This document shows, piece after piece, positions 5,542-5,742 of a stretch of 5,742 nt of DNA. Position 1 is the stretch's first letter, and each line of letters opens with the position of its first letter. The DNA is from an uncultured Oscillibacter sp. (lineage in GTDB: Bacteria > Bacillota > Clostridia > Oscillospirales > Oscillospiraceae): positions 1 through 5,742 of the forward strand of contig CAJUDV010000065.1 in NCBI GenBank assembly GCA_910585385.1, in the 5' to 3' direction. The notes beneath the pieces are model-generated. The model searched no databases. It was not told the origin of the DNA and saw nothing but the letters and a program-made list of their open reading frames with translations. The translations under genes were made by a program, and so were the position numbers.

Positions 5542-5562
5542 GCGAAACCCAGCGGTTTTCGC
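5542..5562. repeat. Small hairpin upstream of the HAD gene
   Basis: GCGAAACC (5542-5549) pairs with GGTTTTCGC (5554-5562) with one bulged base and a four-base loop. It lies about 47 bases upstream of the HAD start codon. No T-tract follows on the minus strand. A role in the leader or promoter region of the HAD/mutase operon is possible but unproven. Confidence 0.45.
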
Positions 5563-5589
5563 AGGGAGAGGAAGAAGCTGCGGAACGGC

Positions 5590-5617
5590 GTGAAGCCGCC
5601 CAAAGGGCGGGCTTCAC
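5590..5617 (-). terminator. Hairpin after the upstream gene, weak terminator candidate
   Basis: A 12-pair stem with one bulged base (5605-5617 with 5590-5601, AAA/TTT loop) begins 10 bases past the stop codon of the partial gene at 5627. The position is right for a terminator. However, the minus strand beyond it reads GCCGTTCCGCAGCTTCTTCC, with no proper T-tract. It could instead be a 3'-end stabilising hairpin. Confidence 0.4.
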
Positions 5618-5626
5618 AGCGCGCGG

Positions 5627-5742
5627 TCAGTTCAGACGTGGGAGCAGGTCCAGAATCTCCCGGAAGTCGCTGATCACCGCGTCGGGGCGGTTGGCCTCGG
5701 TGAACTCCACGGCGTGCTTCTTCTCCGGGGAGCGGAAGATGA
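5627..5742 (-). CDS. C-terminal fragment, probable HAD-family hydrolase
   Basis: Only the last 37 or so codons lie in the window, ending in TGA at 5629-5627. The fragment reads IFRSPEKKHAVEF at its start and RPDAVISDFREILDLL near its end. The pattern of a basic patch, then a P-D-A-V-I-x-D step followed by an amphipathic E-I-L-D-L-L helix, is typical of the last strand and helix of HAD phosphatases, where a closing 'suspected location' loop precedes the C-terminal helix. No catalytic motif is visible, so the family call rests on this pattern alone. It precedes another HAD gene on the same strand, separated by 131 bases containing two hairpins. Confidence 0.5.
   Translation of the reverse strand, partial: IFRSPEKKHAVEFTEANRPDAVISDFREILDLLPRLN

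Noticed and set aside
5524..5553. Promoter for the HAD/mutase operon based on TATACAT (5530-5524, minus strand)
   Set aside because: The -10-like box is good, but no -35 box occurs at 16-18 bases (it would read GCTGGG) and there is no extended -10 TG. Too weak to list as a feature.

Overview
All genes in this window lie on the minus strand, so transcription runs from high to low coordinates. The sequence is GC-rich. It holds a split two-subunit transketolase, a clostridial-type 4-hydroxybutyrate dehydrogenase, strong AGGAGG-type ribosome binding sites, and GC-rich palindromic intergenic repeats of a kind I associate with gut Oscillospiraceae. This suggests a high-GC anaerobic Firmicute near Flavonifractor, Pseudoflavonifractor or Lawsonibacter. 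That placement is an inference, since no marker gene is present.

Layout in transcription order. First comes the C-terminal tail of a probable HAD-type phosphatase (5742-5627). A 131-base gap with two hairpins follows. Next is a complete HAD-family hydrolase (5495-4719), and 28 bases later a 522-residue phosphoglycerate mutase (4690-3122). A 516-base gene-free stretch (3121-2606) then contains a palindrome-rich, MITE-like cassette, a strong intrinsic terminator, a sigma70-type promoter and a structured leader. The promoter drives the two transketolase subunits (N-terminal half 2605-1772, C-terminal half 1756-785). After a 161-base gap with a two-arm inverted repeat comes 4-hydroxybutyrate dehydrogenase (623-1, cut by the window edge).

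The most striking item is the phosphoglycerate mutase. Its sequence matches the cofactor-independent, metal-dependent family (iPGM, GpmI) over its whole length, but in the wrong order. The protein starts in the middle of the canonical phosphotransferase domain and runs through the second half of the phosphatase domain to the usual family C-terminus. It then crosses a linker of about 11 residues into the usual family N-terminus and ends where the first half of the transferase domain stops. It is a circular permutation in one open frame, with a good Shine-Dalgarno at the permuted start and all seven expected metal-ligand positions kept. Two conserved substrate-site motifs are altered.

Functionally, the genes fit central carbon metabolism of a fermenter: lower glycolysis (mutase), non-oxidative pentose phosphate interconversion (transketolase), and reduction of succinate semialdehyde or oxidation of 4-hydroxybutyrate on a route to butyrate. 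The adjoining HAD enzymes may dephosphorylate a related metabolite, but nothing in the sequence fixes their substrate.
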